This document shows positions 35,955 through 49,191 of a stretch of 64,000 nt of DNA, piece by piece. The stretch comes from Paramecium octaurelia (Eukaryota > Ciliophora > Oligohymenophorea > Peniculida > Parameciidae), in the NCBI GenBank assembly GCA_905182995.1, contig CAJJDP010000044.1:133060-197059 (forward strand). The letters are read 5' to 3'. The translations under genes and the position numbers were made by a program. The number at the start of each line of letters is the position of its first letter. The stretch's first letter is position 1. The notes under the pieces are model-generated. The model was given only the letters and a program-made list of their open reading frames with translations. It made no database searches and was not told the origin of the DNA.

Positions 35955-37231
35955 ATGGGGGCTAATTGCTAATCTTGCTGTGCAAATAAGGAGAATGACA
36001 TTACAGAAATAAAATTGACTTAAGACAAAGCAAAGCCCAAGTCCAATAAATAAGATAATGACTAAAAAAAAGAGGAAGTTAAGGTTTAAGTAAAAGAACA
36101 TGAAAGATTTACGATTGATTAAGAATAATAAAAATAAAAGAAAGATACGAAAAAAGAACAAAAAAAAGAATCAGCTAAGGAAGTTACACCCAAGAATGCT
36201 GATGAAAATTCAAAAAAATCATAAGAATAAGATAAATAATTAAATATTTCAGCAAACCATTCAGTTAGTATGAATGTAGCAAGCAACCAAGAGGGAAATG
36301 ATCTAATCAAAAGTACTATGAATTGCACTGAGAGAAAGAAGTTACCTCCGATACAACTAGAGTCAGGAGCAGTCTATGAAGGGGAGTGGAAAAATGGCAT
36401 GAGAGATGGATATGGAAAATAAAGATGGCCAGATGGTTCAGTTTATGAGGGAGAATGGGTTGAGGACAAGTCTTCAGGAAGAGTATCTATTAAACTACTA
36501 CATTTAGGGTAAATTGACACATGCAGATGGAGATGTTTATGATGGAGAGTGGAAAAATGATAAGGCTAATGGAAAAGGAACATATATTCATGTGAATGGT
36601 GCTAAATATGAAGGAGAGGTAAATTTAAGTTCTATCTCTAGTGGGAAAATGACAAACAACATGGTCGAGGAGTAGAAAATTGGCCAGATGGAGCTAAATA
36701 TGAAGGTCAATATTTCGAAGGGAAGAAACATGGAAATGGTATCTTGAATTTTGCTGATGGTTCACGATATGATGGTATCAATTTGTACTATTCTTTAAGG
36801 CGAGTTTCTATAAAATGACATCCATGGAGAGGGAACCTACATATGGCCAGATAAAAGAGTCTATAAAGGGTAGTGGAAGAAGAACAAAATGCATGGAAAA
36901 GGACAGATCATCTGGTAGGATGGTCGTAAATATACTGGTGTAATGAATTTCATCTATTTTAGGAATATGAAGAAGATAAGAAACATGGTAAGGGTGTCTT
37001 TGAATGGGCTGATGGCAGAAAATACATAGGAACTTGGATATAGGGTAAGAGGATTATGCAATTGTTTTAGGAAGATAACATGGAATTGGAATCTATTACT
37101 TATAAAATAAGGAAGTCAAAGTTGGAGAATGGAACGAAGGAAAAAGAATCAAATGGTTTGAAAAGAATGAAATTGATTAGTTAATTCAAGAATAAAAAAT
37201 CAAGAGAGAGGACTTGCATTAATAGGATTGA
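35955..37231 (+). CDS. N-acylated MORN-repeat protein
   Basis: 384 residues, ATG 35955 to TGA 37229-37231, five introns of 23-26 nt (36483-36507, 36619-36641, 36775-36799, 36940-36962, 37045-37070). The N-terminus MGANCQSC offers a Gly-2 for N-myristoylation and nearby Cys for palmitoylation. A Lys/Glu/Gln-rich stretch of about 115 residues follows. Then come eight or so canonical MORN repeats ([29 protein letters not shown] and similar) to the end, finishing in an acidic-basic tail. Introns tend to fall within repeats. MORN domains with lipid anchors target cortical membranes in ciliates and apicomplexans, so a plasma-membrane or alveolar scaffold is likely. No catalytic domain. Confidence 0.88.
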
Positions 37232-37397
37232 TTTACATAACTATAATTTTATCTTAATCTTTTAGTTTTTATAAATAACATTATATTATATTGCTTGTCA
37301 CAATAGACTTGATTATGATTTCTTATCTATTTTATTATAATTCACATAATTTCAAATCCAAATATTCTGATATATTATTATATTAAAATTAGTTTAA

Positions 37398-38156
37398 ATG
37401 GCTAACAGAGAATATGATTATTTGTTCAAATTAGTTATTATAGGCAACAGTGGAGTCGGAAAGTCTGCTCTTTTATTACGATTTGCAGATGATACCTTTA
37501 GTGAAAACTACATTACAACCATTGGAGTTGATTTTAGATTCAAAACATTAAAAGTAGATAATAAAGGCTTAAAATTGCAAATATGGGATACTGCTGGATA
37601 AGAGAGATTTAGAACAATTACTAATGCTTATTATAAAGGAGCTGATGCGTAATTTGTATATAAATCAAAATTAGAATTGTTATTGTCTATGACACAACAT
37701 GTTAACAGTCCTTTGATGACATTGAAAAGTTTTGGTTGAATGAAATCGAGAGTTATGCTGAAAAAAATGCAGAACTCTTGTTATTGGGAAACAAATCAGA
37801 TTTAAGTACAAAATAGGTTTCAAGTGAAAGAGTTCAAGAATATGCTCAAAAAAGAAACATGATGTTCTTTGAAACTAGTGCTAAGACTGCTGATGGAGTA
37901 GAAGAAGCCTTCAAAAAAATGGCTATCAAATTAATGGCTAAAAGAGATTAACAAGTTTAAGAAAAAAAAAATAAAAGAAAATAATAAAGAGTAAATAATC
38001 AATTTGAATTATTAGTAATCCTCGTCATCATCACAAAGAACAGAAGATCTTTCAAACTCTAGTGAAAGGAAATAAGAAGAAGAACCAAAAAATGTTAACT
38101 TGTGGTCAAAACAGACTACAGAAAAGGCCAAATAAGATTAGTAATGCTAATGTTGA
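37398..38156 (+). CDS. Rab-family small GTPase (Rab1/Ypt1-like)
   Basis: 235 residues, ATG 37398 to TGA 38154-38156, introns 37649-37674 and 37990-38014. P-loop GNSGVGKS (residues 16-23), effector region [11 protein letters not shown], switch II WDTAGQERF (Gln kept), NKSD for guanine specificity and ETSAK. The Rab family motifs ([18 protein letters not shown]) place it in the Rab1/8/10 group. The C-terminal hypervariable region is long and rich in Gln, Lys and Ser. It ends in Cys-Gln-Cys, a CXC double-geranylgeranylation signal, visible only when the second intron is removed and TAA read as Gln. Expected role: vesicle traffic, probably ER-Golgi or exocytic. Confidence 0.93.
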
Positions 38157-38211
38157 ATATAAAAATCAATCTGTTAAATTAAAATATTTTTATGTATATT
38201 AATGCACAGAT

Positions 38212-39289
38212 TCAAATATATTGAACAGTAACTTAGAGTGCTTTATTGGGGAAGCCTAAAATTTGTAGGTTCAAACTCACCCCTAGAATCATGAATATTG
38301 ATAAAATCTCAGGAGGTGATTGCCATTGATAAAAAGATTCTTTAATTAATTTAATTTCATTAGTGGTTGTATCATTAAATTGATTTAATTAATGCTTTAA
38401 TTCTAACTTAAATAAGCTCAATGAATAAGATTCTTTAATTATATAATGTCTTACAAAAAGAATAAACAATCTAATTTTAGCCTCCTTTTTGTAACAAGTT
38501 ATTAAAAAACGGCATAAAAAATTTGGAAAGTTATCAAAAATTTCTTAGAGTTTGCATTACAAATATTCTTTTTTGAATCAGAATTATAAAGAAAAGTATA
38601 AATGTGAAATTTAGAATCATTATATCTTTGAGATCTGTGGATTTACCCATTCTAAATTAGGTTTCTAATTTATCAACTTTTAAACTAGTTTTCCAATGGC
38701 AATCGCAGGCTCTTTCTGATTGAATTGACAGTGTACAATATTTAGATTAAATTTCACCTTTTTCTTATCATCTTTTCTTTAGTCATTTCTCTCATTCTTA
38801 TTATATGGAGTTTCTTGTAGAGAGTTATTGGTTTATGATAAAAATTTATTATTAAAGTCATCAGTACATTGAGTGTCGTCAATATCATGATTTTGATAAG
38901 ATTCTAGAGGTTACATAAAGATCGGTTTAGGTCCAATCAGAGGACTTGAATTTAATTAGATCATATAATTATTTTTTCTTATAAAAAGAACTAAATATAT
39001 ATTCAAATCAGCACTAAATAATTGATGGGTTAACCCATTTCATAGAAGACTAAATTTTGAGTGATTGCAAAGACTTGGAGATTGATTTAACAGGATCTGA
39101 TTAAGAAAAATATAACACTGCGATATCTTCATTAAATCTAATAGTTTTTTTTATGTGATTGATAATTTATTATGATTGATATTGGGTAGTGTAATTTTAA
39201 GATTATTCCATTTCATCTTCAACCAAAGTTCTGGTCAATAGCGATAGAGGTACAAAATCAGTTAAATGTGGCCCTATCACATCACCCAT
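38212..39289 (-). CDS. Unrecognised protein, exon structure uncertain
   Basis: Minus-strand gene between the convergent Rab gene (stop 38156) and the upstream kinase gene (stop 39338). ATG 39289 begins MGDVIGPHLTDFVPLSLL. Coding-quality sequence continues through most of the interval in more than one frame: residues such as WVNPSII, SSPLIGPKPIFMQPLES and a Lys/Asp-rich stretch ending KKVKFNLNIVHC, then SFYQWQSPPEIL. The last frame stops at 38212-38214. Probable introns include one around 38975-39000 and one about 38653-38686, but the set does not close uniquely. I recognise no domain. The region near 38240-38290 that superficially resembles a tRNA 3' half is better explained as part of this gene. 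Confidence 0.45.
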
Positions 39290-39337
39290 ATTTTTTTAAT
39301 AATTTTATTTTAACTAATAAAAAAGGAATGTGAAAAT

Positions 39338-41167
<1,830 letters not shown>

Positions 41168-41203
41168 ATTTATATACTGTTATAATTAATATAATAAATT
41201 ATT
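41168..41203. promoter_or_regulatory. 36-bp divergent spacer between two start codons
   Basis: Only 36 nt separate the ATG of the SNF1-like kinase (minus) from the ATG of the pseudokinase-MORN gene (plus). The sequence is almost pure A/T with no evident TATA consensus. Both 5' UTRs and both promoters must fit here or overlap the coding regions; inferred bidirectional promoter. Confidence 0.55.
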
Positions 41204-43325
41204 ATGGGCAATATAGAGAGTGAAGAAGAAGAAACACTCCCAGAATTAAAATCGATGAAATTTATTGTGAACCAAGGGACTTACAAGGTTTATCAAAATC
41301 TTCAAAATAATAAATTTTACGATTTCTGGTTCTTAAAATCAAGTGATCAGACTTTTGAAGTAGAAATAGAAATAGCAAATCGAATTAAAAAAGAAAATCT
41401 ATCAGGAGTTGCTTAAGTACATACTATCCAACGAAACACAAAACAAACACTTTTTACAAAGTATTACTGTTTGAATCTTCTAACAGAGCATCCTGCCTAT
41501 ACACTTAAAGAGTATTTATAAAAAAAAGCTAAAAATTAATGCTTAACTCCTGAACAAATCACTGATCTCTTCGTAGCCATCACTAATGCATAATACATGC
41601 TAGGTTCAAAGAAACAATATGTGGGATTTGAAAATATCTATACTGATGATGGAAGAATTTGGAAAATCAAACCCTTTCTTAAAACTACTTCATTCTATTA
41701 AGAGTTATTACAATATAAGTCTAAAAATATAGTCTCATTTGAGATGTCTGGATTCCCTTCACCTGAAGAATTCCACTAAATCAACTGCGATATAGATAGA
41801 GTTTAAATTTTTGGCCTAGGCATGCTCTTATTAGAACTAATCACAAGTATTATTCATATCTTATCTATAGAAAAGAAAAGCAAGGACATTTATTAGAAAT
41901 ATACAATTGATGAAGCACTCTTGTAGGAAAGAATAAACAGTTTACAAGCAGAAAAAAAAAAATATCGTGGAAGATTGATTGAAATTATGATTGACACTCT
42001 AGACCTTGATTTGGTGAGAAGACCCAACTATCGCTAATTATCGACCTTTTTGAACTCGCCAGAGTCGAAAATTCATTCTGAATTTATTAGTTCTGAAATT
42101 CAACCCATAGATCAAAAGATGCCTGTAAATTATAACTCATTCAATCCCCCAGAGAGTCAAATTTCGGAAGCAAACATTGCTCTTCAATATTCCAGGGTTG
42201 AACAGTTATTAAACAGTAAAATTACTGATCATAGAATAAGAAAAAGTTTGCAACCAAAACAGAATTAATCTACTTTAATTACTCAGAATTACAATTATTA
42301 TGGTCCTTTACTCAATGGCTAATATCATGGACAAGGTAATTAGATATTTTAAAATAATTTAGGTAAACTTTTTACAAAGTCAAATATGCTAGTCTATGAA
42401 GGAGAGTTCTGTGAAGGAAATTACCATAATTTTGGAACATTAAAATACTTAGATACAGTTTCTTTGAAAGAAAATTTCAATTACAAGGACTGCACTAATA
42501 TAGAGAAATATGCTCTTAGCTATGAAGGGTGCTTTAATCATAACGCGTAACATTATCATATTTAATATAGAAAACATGGAGAAGGTAGATTAACCTTAAC
42601 AAATGGAGAAGTCTTTGCCGGTTCTTTTGTCAATAATGTTATTGATGGTTATGGTGCATTTCAACCTAATAATCATTAAAAAGTAATAGGAATCTGGAAG
42701 GATGGCATATTTTAATCTAATCCCTCATAACTTCAATCCTTCCATAATTTAAATGTTGGGGCCTCTGAGAATTTCAGCTAATCAGAACAAAAGGGAAGAT
42801 AAGAATTAGAATCTTAAGACTTATTCAACTATTAAGATCAAAAAAATCCCTCAGACATCTATGACAATAATTTACCGAAATTATATTATGATGATTAGAA
42901 AACAATGATTAAATATGTAGGTGAATTGAATCAAGGTAAAATGGATGGTTAAGGCAAATTATTTTTTATGAATGGGGATACTAAATATGTTGGAGACTTT
43001 GAAAACGATTTATTTAATGGCTTTGGGACTTTGTATAATGAAAACCCAGTTTTTTAGTATGAAATTAACTACTAATAATTTGGAGAGGTATAATCTAAAG
43101 GTTACTGGAGATATTATTAGGGCACATTTTCAAATGGACTGTAATTTATCTAATTTTATTCTTAGTAAAAGTGGTATAGGAACTTGGTATTTTACTAATA
43201 ACAGTGAGTTTGAAGGTCTTTTTGAGAATGATCTTCCTCATGGTTAAGGAGTTTTAAGAAGAGGAGACAATCATGAAGTTTTAAATGCGGAGTGGAAACA
43301 TGGGCAACTATAGGGAAAGTTATGA
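41204..43325 (+). CDS. Myristoylated pseudokinase-MORN protein
   Basis: 698 residues, ATG 41204 to TGA 43323-43325, one 25-nt intron (43141-43165). It begins MGNIES, a good N-myristoylation context. Residues about 10-280 resemble a degenerate kinase: TEHPAYTLKEYL in the hinge and helix D area, FGLGMLLLELIT for helix F, and RRPNYRQL at the end like the HxxxxR-P signature. No HRD and no DFG are present. The second half has MORN repeats (YEGEFCEGNYHNFG, YVGELNQGKMDGQG, YVGDFENDLFNGFG, FEGLFENDLPHGQG). Same two modules as 26878-29298 but with the anchor at the N-terminus and without the WGWEIV block. Likely a membrane-bound scaffold; partner unknown. Confidence 0.78.
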
Positions 43326-44020
43326 AATAATAGTATATCAATTATGAGTGAGTTTATATAAAGTTTTATTTTTCTAAAATGTATCAGTCCTTTATTGAAG
43401 ATTGCACATTAATTAATCATTTATTCATTTTCCATATTGAAATTGTTTTCAGCTTTAATCAATTTTCATTAGAATAATTTTTCATTGCAAATACAATAAC
43501 TAATTAAGGTTTATGTTTATTAATTTCTAAATTTAAATTTTCCAATAGTTTGGAATGTATCTGGCAATAAAATTCTAGTAATTTCTATTTGATAATGAAA
43601 CACTCTATACTAATTTATCAAAGATTATCCACTTAACTCAAAATTCATTGAATAAATTCATAAAGTCATAAAACTATATCATTAGGTGATGATATCTTAT
43701 TTATTCATATTATTATGATTGTCCCTATTAAATTTTCTTCTAAAAGTGTTGATATATGTTAAAAGAAAATCTCAAACCTAATCAAAATTTAAGATATGAA
43801 TTAGTAAAATCAGCTATTTCTTATAGGATCCTCCACTTCAAGGTTTTCTAAATACCCAAACACTTTAGTATTAAAATACTTGACTTCTATAAGAGCTTGG
43901 TTAATTTCAAATATTACTTTTGACTAAAATAACAATTCTCTTGGTGATTCATGTTATATTAATCTACATTTAGTTTGTTTTCATATTTATAAATTTTATT
44001 AATAATTATTAAACCCACAA
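43326..44020 (-). CDS. Probable minus-strand gene, about 43466-43984, unresolved
   Basis: Coding-quality segments on the minus strand between two plus-strand genes. Early part: KVIFEINQALIEVKYFNTKVFGYLE and nearby text, beginning near ATG 43952 or 43984. Later part: RVFHYQIEITRILLPDTFQ and KFKFRNQ, ending at TGA 43466-43468. The frames do not join without introns I cannot place confidently; one candidate intron region lies near 43745-43785. No domain recognised. The outer edges of this interval are A+T-rich flank. Treat it as a real but unresolved small gene. Confidence 0.4.
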
Positions 44021-44517
44021 ATGTCATTAATAGATTATATAGAGGATGATTAGACTTACTAATTTACTAAATATCTAAACCTGGTAAAGGTATGCTGATG
44101 ACTAATCCTATTAGACTGAATAAGATAAGCAACTTTTTGATAGATTTGCATATGGAGTTTGTGATCCGTCAATTAAGTATCCAAATGAGAAATAAAAAAA
44201 GAAAATGATTATACTTACCATTCTATAATTGTGTTAGAGGTTATCAATAATAATATTATAGAAATAAATGTGTGACTTTTGATAGTATTTAGCAAGCTTG
44301 TTTTTTAAATTCTCAAGCTGAGATTGAATAGTTATTAATTGATCTCATTCAAAAAGAATTGATTATTGGCACTATAGATGATCAGAAAGGATGCTTAAAT
44401 ATCTAAAGATGCATCAGCAGAGATGTTAGAAAGTCTGATATTCCAGCTATGAAGAAGTAGATTGAAACCATGTACGAGAGAGTAAAACATTTGAAACAAT
44501 AGTTAAAATAATAATGA
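44021..44517 (+). CDS. COP9 signalosome subunit 7-like (short PCI protein)
   Basis: 146 residues, ATG 44021 to TGA 44515-44517, introns 44090-44114 (25 nt) and 44231-44261 (31 nt). The segment KKKMIILTILQL, NKCVTFDSIQQA and EIEQLLIDLIQKELIIGTID follows the winged-helix end of PCI domains. The closest pattern is CSN7, where LKxLTxxSLA and LIIxxIYxxxIxGKLDQ are conserved. It is followed by the CSN7-like SRDVRKSDIPAMKKQIETMYE. Known role: CSN removes NEDD8 from cullins. The protein is much shorter than usual CSN7 (about 220-280) and has only a remnant of the helical N-terminal part. An eIF3 or 26S lid PCI subunit is less likely. Confidence 0.6.
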
Positions 44518-44609
44518 ACGGAATTTATTTTAATAATTAAAGAAATTGTGAATGTGCCAGATTACTTTCGATTTATTATTAAATGTACGGTATTATAATC
44601 GTAAACAAA

Positions 44610-44826
44610 TCAATTGATGTTAAGCTTAGTTCTTCTCCAGTGTCTACGCTTTGAATTATATCTATAATGAGACTAAGATTCAATCATTACCTGATTGTGT
44701 TATCAGTTCTATATCTAAACCAATTTGGAAGAGGTCTATTTTGCTTATTTGCTTTGATCAATCTCTTCTTCATTCTCAATGATTTGTGTGCTCCCTAAAA
44801 TAAACATAAGTGAAACTCATTACCAT
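44610..44826 (-). CDS. RPL39: Ribosomal protein eL39
   Basis: 52 residues, nearly all highly conserved: [22 protein letters not shown], then [20 protein letters not shown] (quoted in part). TGA at 44610-44612. Two 29-nt introns: 44795-44823, which begins right after the ATG codon (exon 1 is only ATG plus 5' UTR), and 44662-44690. Both are needed to give the family sequence, so the model is secure. It is a component of the 60S subunit at the exit tunnel. Length equals the family's 51-52. Its upstream flank (44827-44890) is short and T-rich. Confidence 0.97.
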
Positions 44827-45036
44827 TTTAAATCTTTTTTTTAATTTATTTAATATTTTTCTTTTGTATACAATATTCAATTATTATGTTTAGAAATGAG
44901 ACTTCATGAATTACATCCTAAAACCTAAAGAATTTATGTATATTTTATATCGTAGATAAAGTATTATGAAATAAAGAGAAAATACTAATATTACGGAATA
45001 TTTTTAGTATTATTTAGTTTATTATGTAGTGAACAT

Positions 45037-45620
45037 TCATAACTTGTGGACTTCCATTTAATTTATATGAAAATCATAAATAATAGAAAGCAATGAAGTT
45101 GACTTAATAGATAATTTCAAAAATTAATAGTGTTTTTTTAAATAGATAATACATTTTGATTCAAAGTTCTATTTTTACCCTTTGATTATTTGCTTCAAAA
45201 ACAATAGAATCCTCATCTTAAAGGGAATTTTATAAAAGTTGAATAATAATTTTTATTCAATCAAAATAATCCTAAGATCATCTGAATTTTCTTCCTCTTT
45301 AGAATACTTATTCCAATCTGATTTTATATTAATCCTAACAGAATATGACTTGAATTACTTTAGCTAAACTTTCCTAAATTTGAAAATATATCTGATTAAG
45401 GAAAGGTAACATCATGTTATTTTGATAAGCCTAACTTAAGTTACATTATTACCAATATTCTAATTCCTTTAAATATCTAGTAATTCCTTATTCTTTTTCA
45501 GGGTTAATCAATTTAATCTTACTCCTTCTTTGACCTTTTAGGATAAACGATTAAAAATGGACTATTTAGATGAATGAGATATTAATTATTTTATATCCGC
45601 CATATTCTTGAGCACTTCAT
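45037..45620 (-). CDS. Unrecognised protein, introns uncertain
   Basis: Minus-strand coding signal ending at TGA 45037-45039. Clear coding stretches are RYLKELEYWQQCNLSQAY, LNQIYFQIQESLAKVIQVI and, in another frame, SDWNKYSKEEENSDDLRIILIE followed by basic, Leu-rich sequence (partly quoted). Possible starts are ATG 45620 or 45603. At least two introns are needed and I could not fix them. No family recognised; the composition suggests a helical, perhaps coiled-coil, protein. The flanks 44890-45036 and 45621-45729 show nothing. Confidence 0.45.
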
Positions 45621-45729
45621 ATCAATCTATGATTATACTTAATTATTATCATTTATAAATTGTACTTAAGCAGATGATCAGAATATTATTTTTCATATTT
45701 AAATAAAACCCGTTTCATCAGAATTAATT

Positions 45730-46644
45730 ATGCAAATCTTAGAAAATTCAGATTCAATAGTGAGTGATGACCAATCCTTGGAATTAGATTGCAGAATAAT
45801 TGTGCCAAAGTTTAAGTAAGAGGAATATGATACTTTCTAAACTGAAATCTATTCTTCTGTCATTACAAGGGTGATGTAAATGAGATCTAATTCACAAGAA
45901 TTCAAATTTAAGTAGCCCAATTAAAGTAGCCCACAAGGTTCCTAAAATTCCACTTAAAAACAAATTTAATGCACTCTACTCAATGAAAATGAATACTCAA
46001 ATAAATTGAGTGTCAAGTTAAACCTCTAACAAGAATACGGAATAAAAAATGGGCGTATATCGAAATAGAAAGACAAAGCTCCTCAAAGTCCTGGAGGTTC
46101 AGTAGAAGGTATCAATCATTCTAAGACTCCCTAAAAGGAGGATTGGAATGCAATTAAAATGTCAACCAAATAAATTCAACCTAATAAGAAACAACCTTAA
46201 ATTAGATAAAATAAACGATAGTTAAGTTAAACTTTTAAAAGTTGTTCTGTAGAAGTATCACCCATTAAAATATCACGATTTTCTTAAAGATAAATTTACG
46301 TGACATAATTGGTCAACACTTATTAAGAACCTTTATAAGAGAAACTTAGCCTTGTATAATTAGAAAACAATGAGAAAATAAGTAAAATTTCTCATAGTCC
46401 ATACACAAGTAAGACTAGGACTGTTAAGAATTGTGTTTAAAATACCTAAATAAAAGGAATACTAAAGAGTAAATCATGTAATAGTGAAGGAGGAAAGAGA
46501 AGAAAAAATACATCTTAGGACTCTCATAATTAGAAATCAAAATTTTTTAAAAAGGTTACGTTTAATTCTGGCAAATAATCTAAAAATGAATCATCTTAAA
46601 GCAGGAAAGAAGTATCTTCTAAACAGCTAATAATAATTTAATGA
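45730..46644 (+). CDS. Disordered Lys/Ser/Gln-rich protein with RVxF-like motif
   Basis: Intronless frame of 304 residues, ATG 45730 to TGA 46642-46644. Apart from the first 60 residues (acidic, then an amphipathic stretch TEIYSSVITRVMQM) the protein is low-complexity: many SP and TP sites, NKK and QKK runs, and basic C-terminus. Near residue 280 is FKKVTFNSG, which fits the RVxF docking motif [RK]-x0-1-[VI]-x-F of protein phosphatase 1 regulators; ILKSKS precedes it. Such a short motif is common by chance. Function unknown; a PP1 regulator or microtubule-associated protein are the sort of roles this composition allows. Confidence 0.65.
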
Positions 46645-46729
46645 AATTGTAGTAATATATTTCTCTTTCTTAAAATAATATACATTATATTTATTTATTT
46701 TATTCGAATGTAATCGTTATTAATAAATT

Positions 46730-47524
46730 ATGAATTTAAGACTCAAAAACTCTAACTTTGTGACTAGCAATAATGATATCACTAGAATAAGGAGAGCTCG
46801 ACTAATATAACCTAATTAACAATAATCAAAGTCCTTAGCTTCAGTTAAAATCATTGTATCTCCAGAACTTAGACAAAAGAAATAGAAAACTATTCATCAC
46901 GATGCTGTCTAAGAAGAAACTATCAAGGATTACAAATAGAATGAAAAAAACCAATTTTGTAAGGCTAAATTATAAGAGTTATTTAGTCTTAGAAAAAGTA
47001 TAGAATTTTTAATAATTTGAGGTAGCCTAACTCCGTTATTAAAATAATAAATCAATCGATAACAAACAATAATCAAGCATTAACCTGATTTTATAAAGTA
47101 ACAGGATTTATATGTTCGAATTAGAAGGCAAAGCATTGAAAACCTTTAAACCTAAGAAAAATAAAAGAATTTTGTGCTTAGATCTTCATAGGATTCCACC
47201 TAAAAGAAAATAATTTTAACTAATAACCTTAAATCTGCTAATGGGGCTCCCTTTTTAAACAGAAGTGTTTCATAATTTACCTGTATCACTCCAAAAAAAA
47301 ATGATAATGACTACATGAATTAATAATAAAAAGAAAGTATCAAAAGGTAAAAACTCGAAGGGTTAATCAATTTAATTATTAATATGAACATTGAAAACTT
47401 AGTTATAGCTTTTAATTCAATTAAAAACAAAGCACCATTACTGCCATTCATAAAGGAACTTAAAAGGAGAAAGGATGATTTTCAACAGAAAAGGTTTTAT
47501 ATCTAATTAGTTAAAGCATAATGA
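46730..47524 (+). CDS. Basic Gln-rich protein, unrecognised
   Basis: 256 residues, ATG 46730 to TGA 47522-47524. One intron, 46998-47021 (24 nt), whose acceptor reads GAG; without it a TGA follows within ten codons, and with it the frame runs clear. Sequence is rich in Lys, Gln, Ser and Asn with basic clusters (RIRRAR, PKKN, LKRRKDDFQ). The last 60 residues look helical (LEGLINLIINMNIENLVIAF). No domain recognised. It lies tail-to-tail with the large Trf4-like gene, with only 50 bp between stops. Confidence 0.6.
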
Positions 47525-47574
47525 TGATTGACTTTTATTTATAAACAGATAGATAATAATAAAATAATATAAAA

Positions 47575-49152
47575 TCATTAAATGTGGCTTTCTAGTAGAT
47601 TAGGACATTGCCAAAAGACAAGGTCAACTAATTTTTATATTTAGTGACTATTGTAATGATCCAATAAATCTTTTTAGTTGATTTTTTTTTATAAGCTAGA
47701 TTCAATCTAATCAATATTCTGCATTATTTCAATATACAATTACTGAAACAACTATAAGATAGTTTAGATCTTCGTCACGTTAATTTGAATTTTTTGTAAA
47801 TTGATTGGTGAAATAATTGTAAGCGGCTAATTTGATTATTCGTCTTCAATATTGCAAAAGTTATTTTATCCTTTTTCATCTAGATATATAGCCCATTTAT
47901 TTGGATCAAAATTACATCCATATTTGTGTAAGAAGTTAATTAGTTTTTAACCAATATTGTGATCCTACCCTATGGCCGCCAACATAATAGTTAAACAGAA
48001 TGAACTAATACCACCAGTGTATGAATCATTTAGGTCTTTTATCTTGAGCAATTTCTTTAAGTATATTGCTACTTCTGAGAACCCTTGAATTTTATCGCAT
48101 ATATCAATCGTGTATTGAGTCGATTAAAAACCAATATTATATGCTTAGATATATGGATTATATATTGGATATGGAGGAGTCAATTCAAAGGTGATATCAA
48201 TGAAGATATGTTAACCTAAAGTTAAAATCAAAATTACTTGGGTCTCCATATTTTAAATTGAGATCAAGATTTCTGCACTGCATTAAGATATATTTTGGCT
48301 CTCCTTTGAACGAAAGAAAGTCTATAGAAGGATCTACTAAAACTTTTATAAGTGGCACTGAAGCTTAAAATATATGTCTTAATTATAGTAAATAATTGAT
48401 ACTTGCATTACACAGTCCATTTTAATTCACTAAATATCTCTATCAATTTTCTCATGGGTTCAAATAATTATTATTTTGTGTATGCATGTAAACCATAAAC
48501 AACCATATCAACATCACTATCTTTTAAGGCTAAGCCAGTTGTAGATGATCCAAAGATTTCAGTATCACAATTCTAAAAATATGATTTGATAACATGTTAG
48601 ACTCTTTGAATAGATATATCCCTAGATACCTTGTATCTATTGAATTAATCAATCTCTTTTTGATATATATATTTCACATCATTTGTAATCTTTTATTCCA
48701 AAATTAATTTATAGATCTTTTATAATTATGCTTGATCTAAATTGTATGTGTACAACTTCTATTCTTTATTTTAAGCTTTTGATTTGACTAAACCTGACCT
48801 TTGAATTTTATTCATTCCATTCTCTTTTTTTTGTAAAGTCATCCTATTTTGCTGTGAAGATTGCATCCTTTCCAATTTTAATTCATCATATTAGTGATGA
48901 TTATTCTTTTGGACAGATTGTGAAGTAGATTTTTTTAATGCCGGAATATACTGTTATTCATCTGGCAGTGATTGATTGTCTTAAAAGTCCTTATCTTTCT
49001 TGTTGGCCTACTTTTTGTGTCTAGAAGATTTTGACTTACTTTACTTTTTCTATTGCTTTTTATTCTAAACTTCAATGTAATCACTTTCATCATCAGGTAA
49101 TTAATAAATGGTTATGGGAATTTCTTAAATTGTTTTTTCAATGATCTAACTA

Positions 49153-49191
<39 letters not shown>

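Noticed and set aside
38236-38290. tRNA-like 3' half (GGTTCAAAC-type loop followed by CCCC)
   Set aside because: The T-stem does not pair properly and no D or anticodon arm is found; minus-strand reading gives coding-quality sequence belonging to the gene at 38212-39289.
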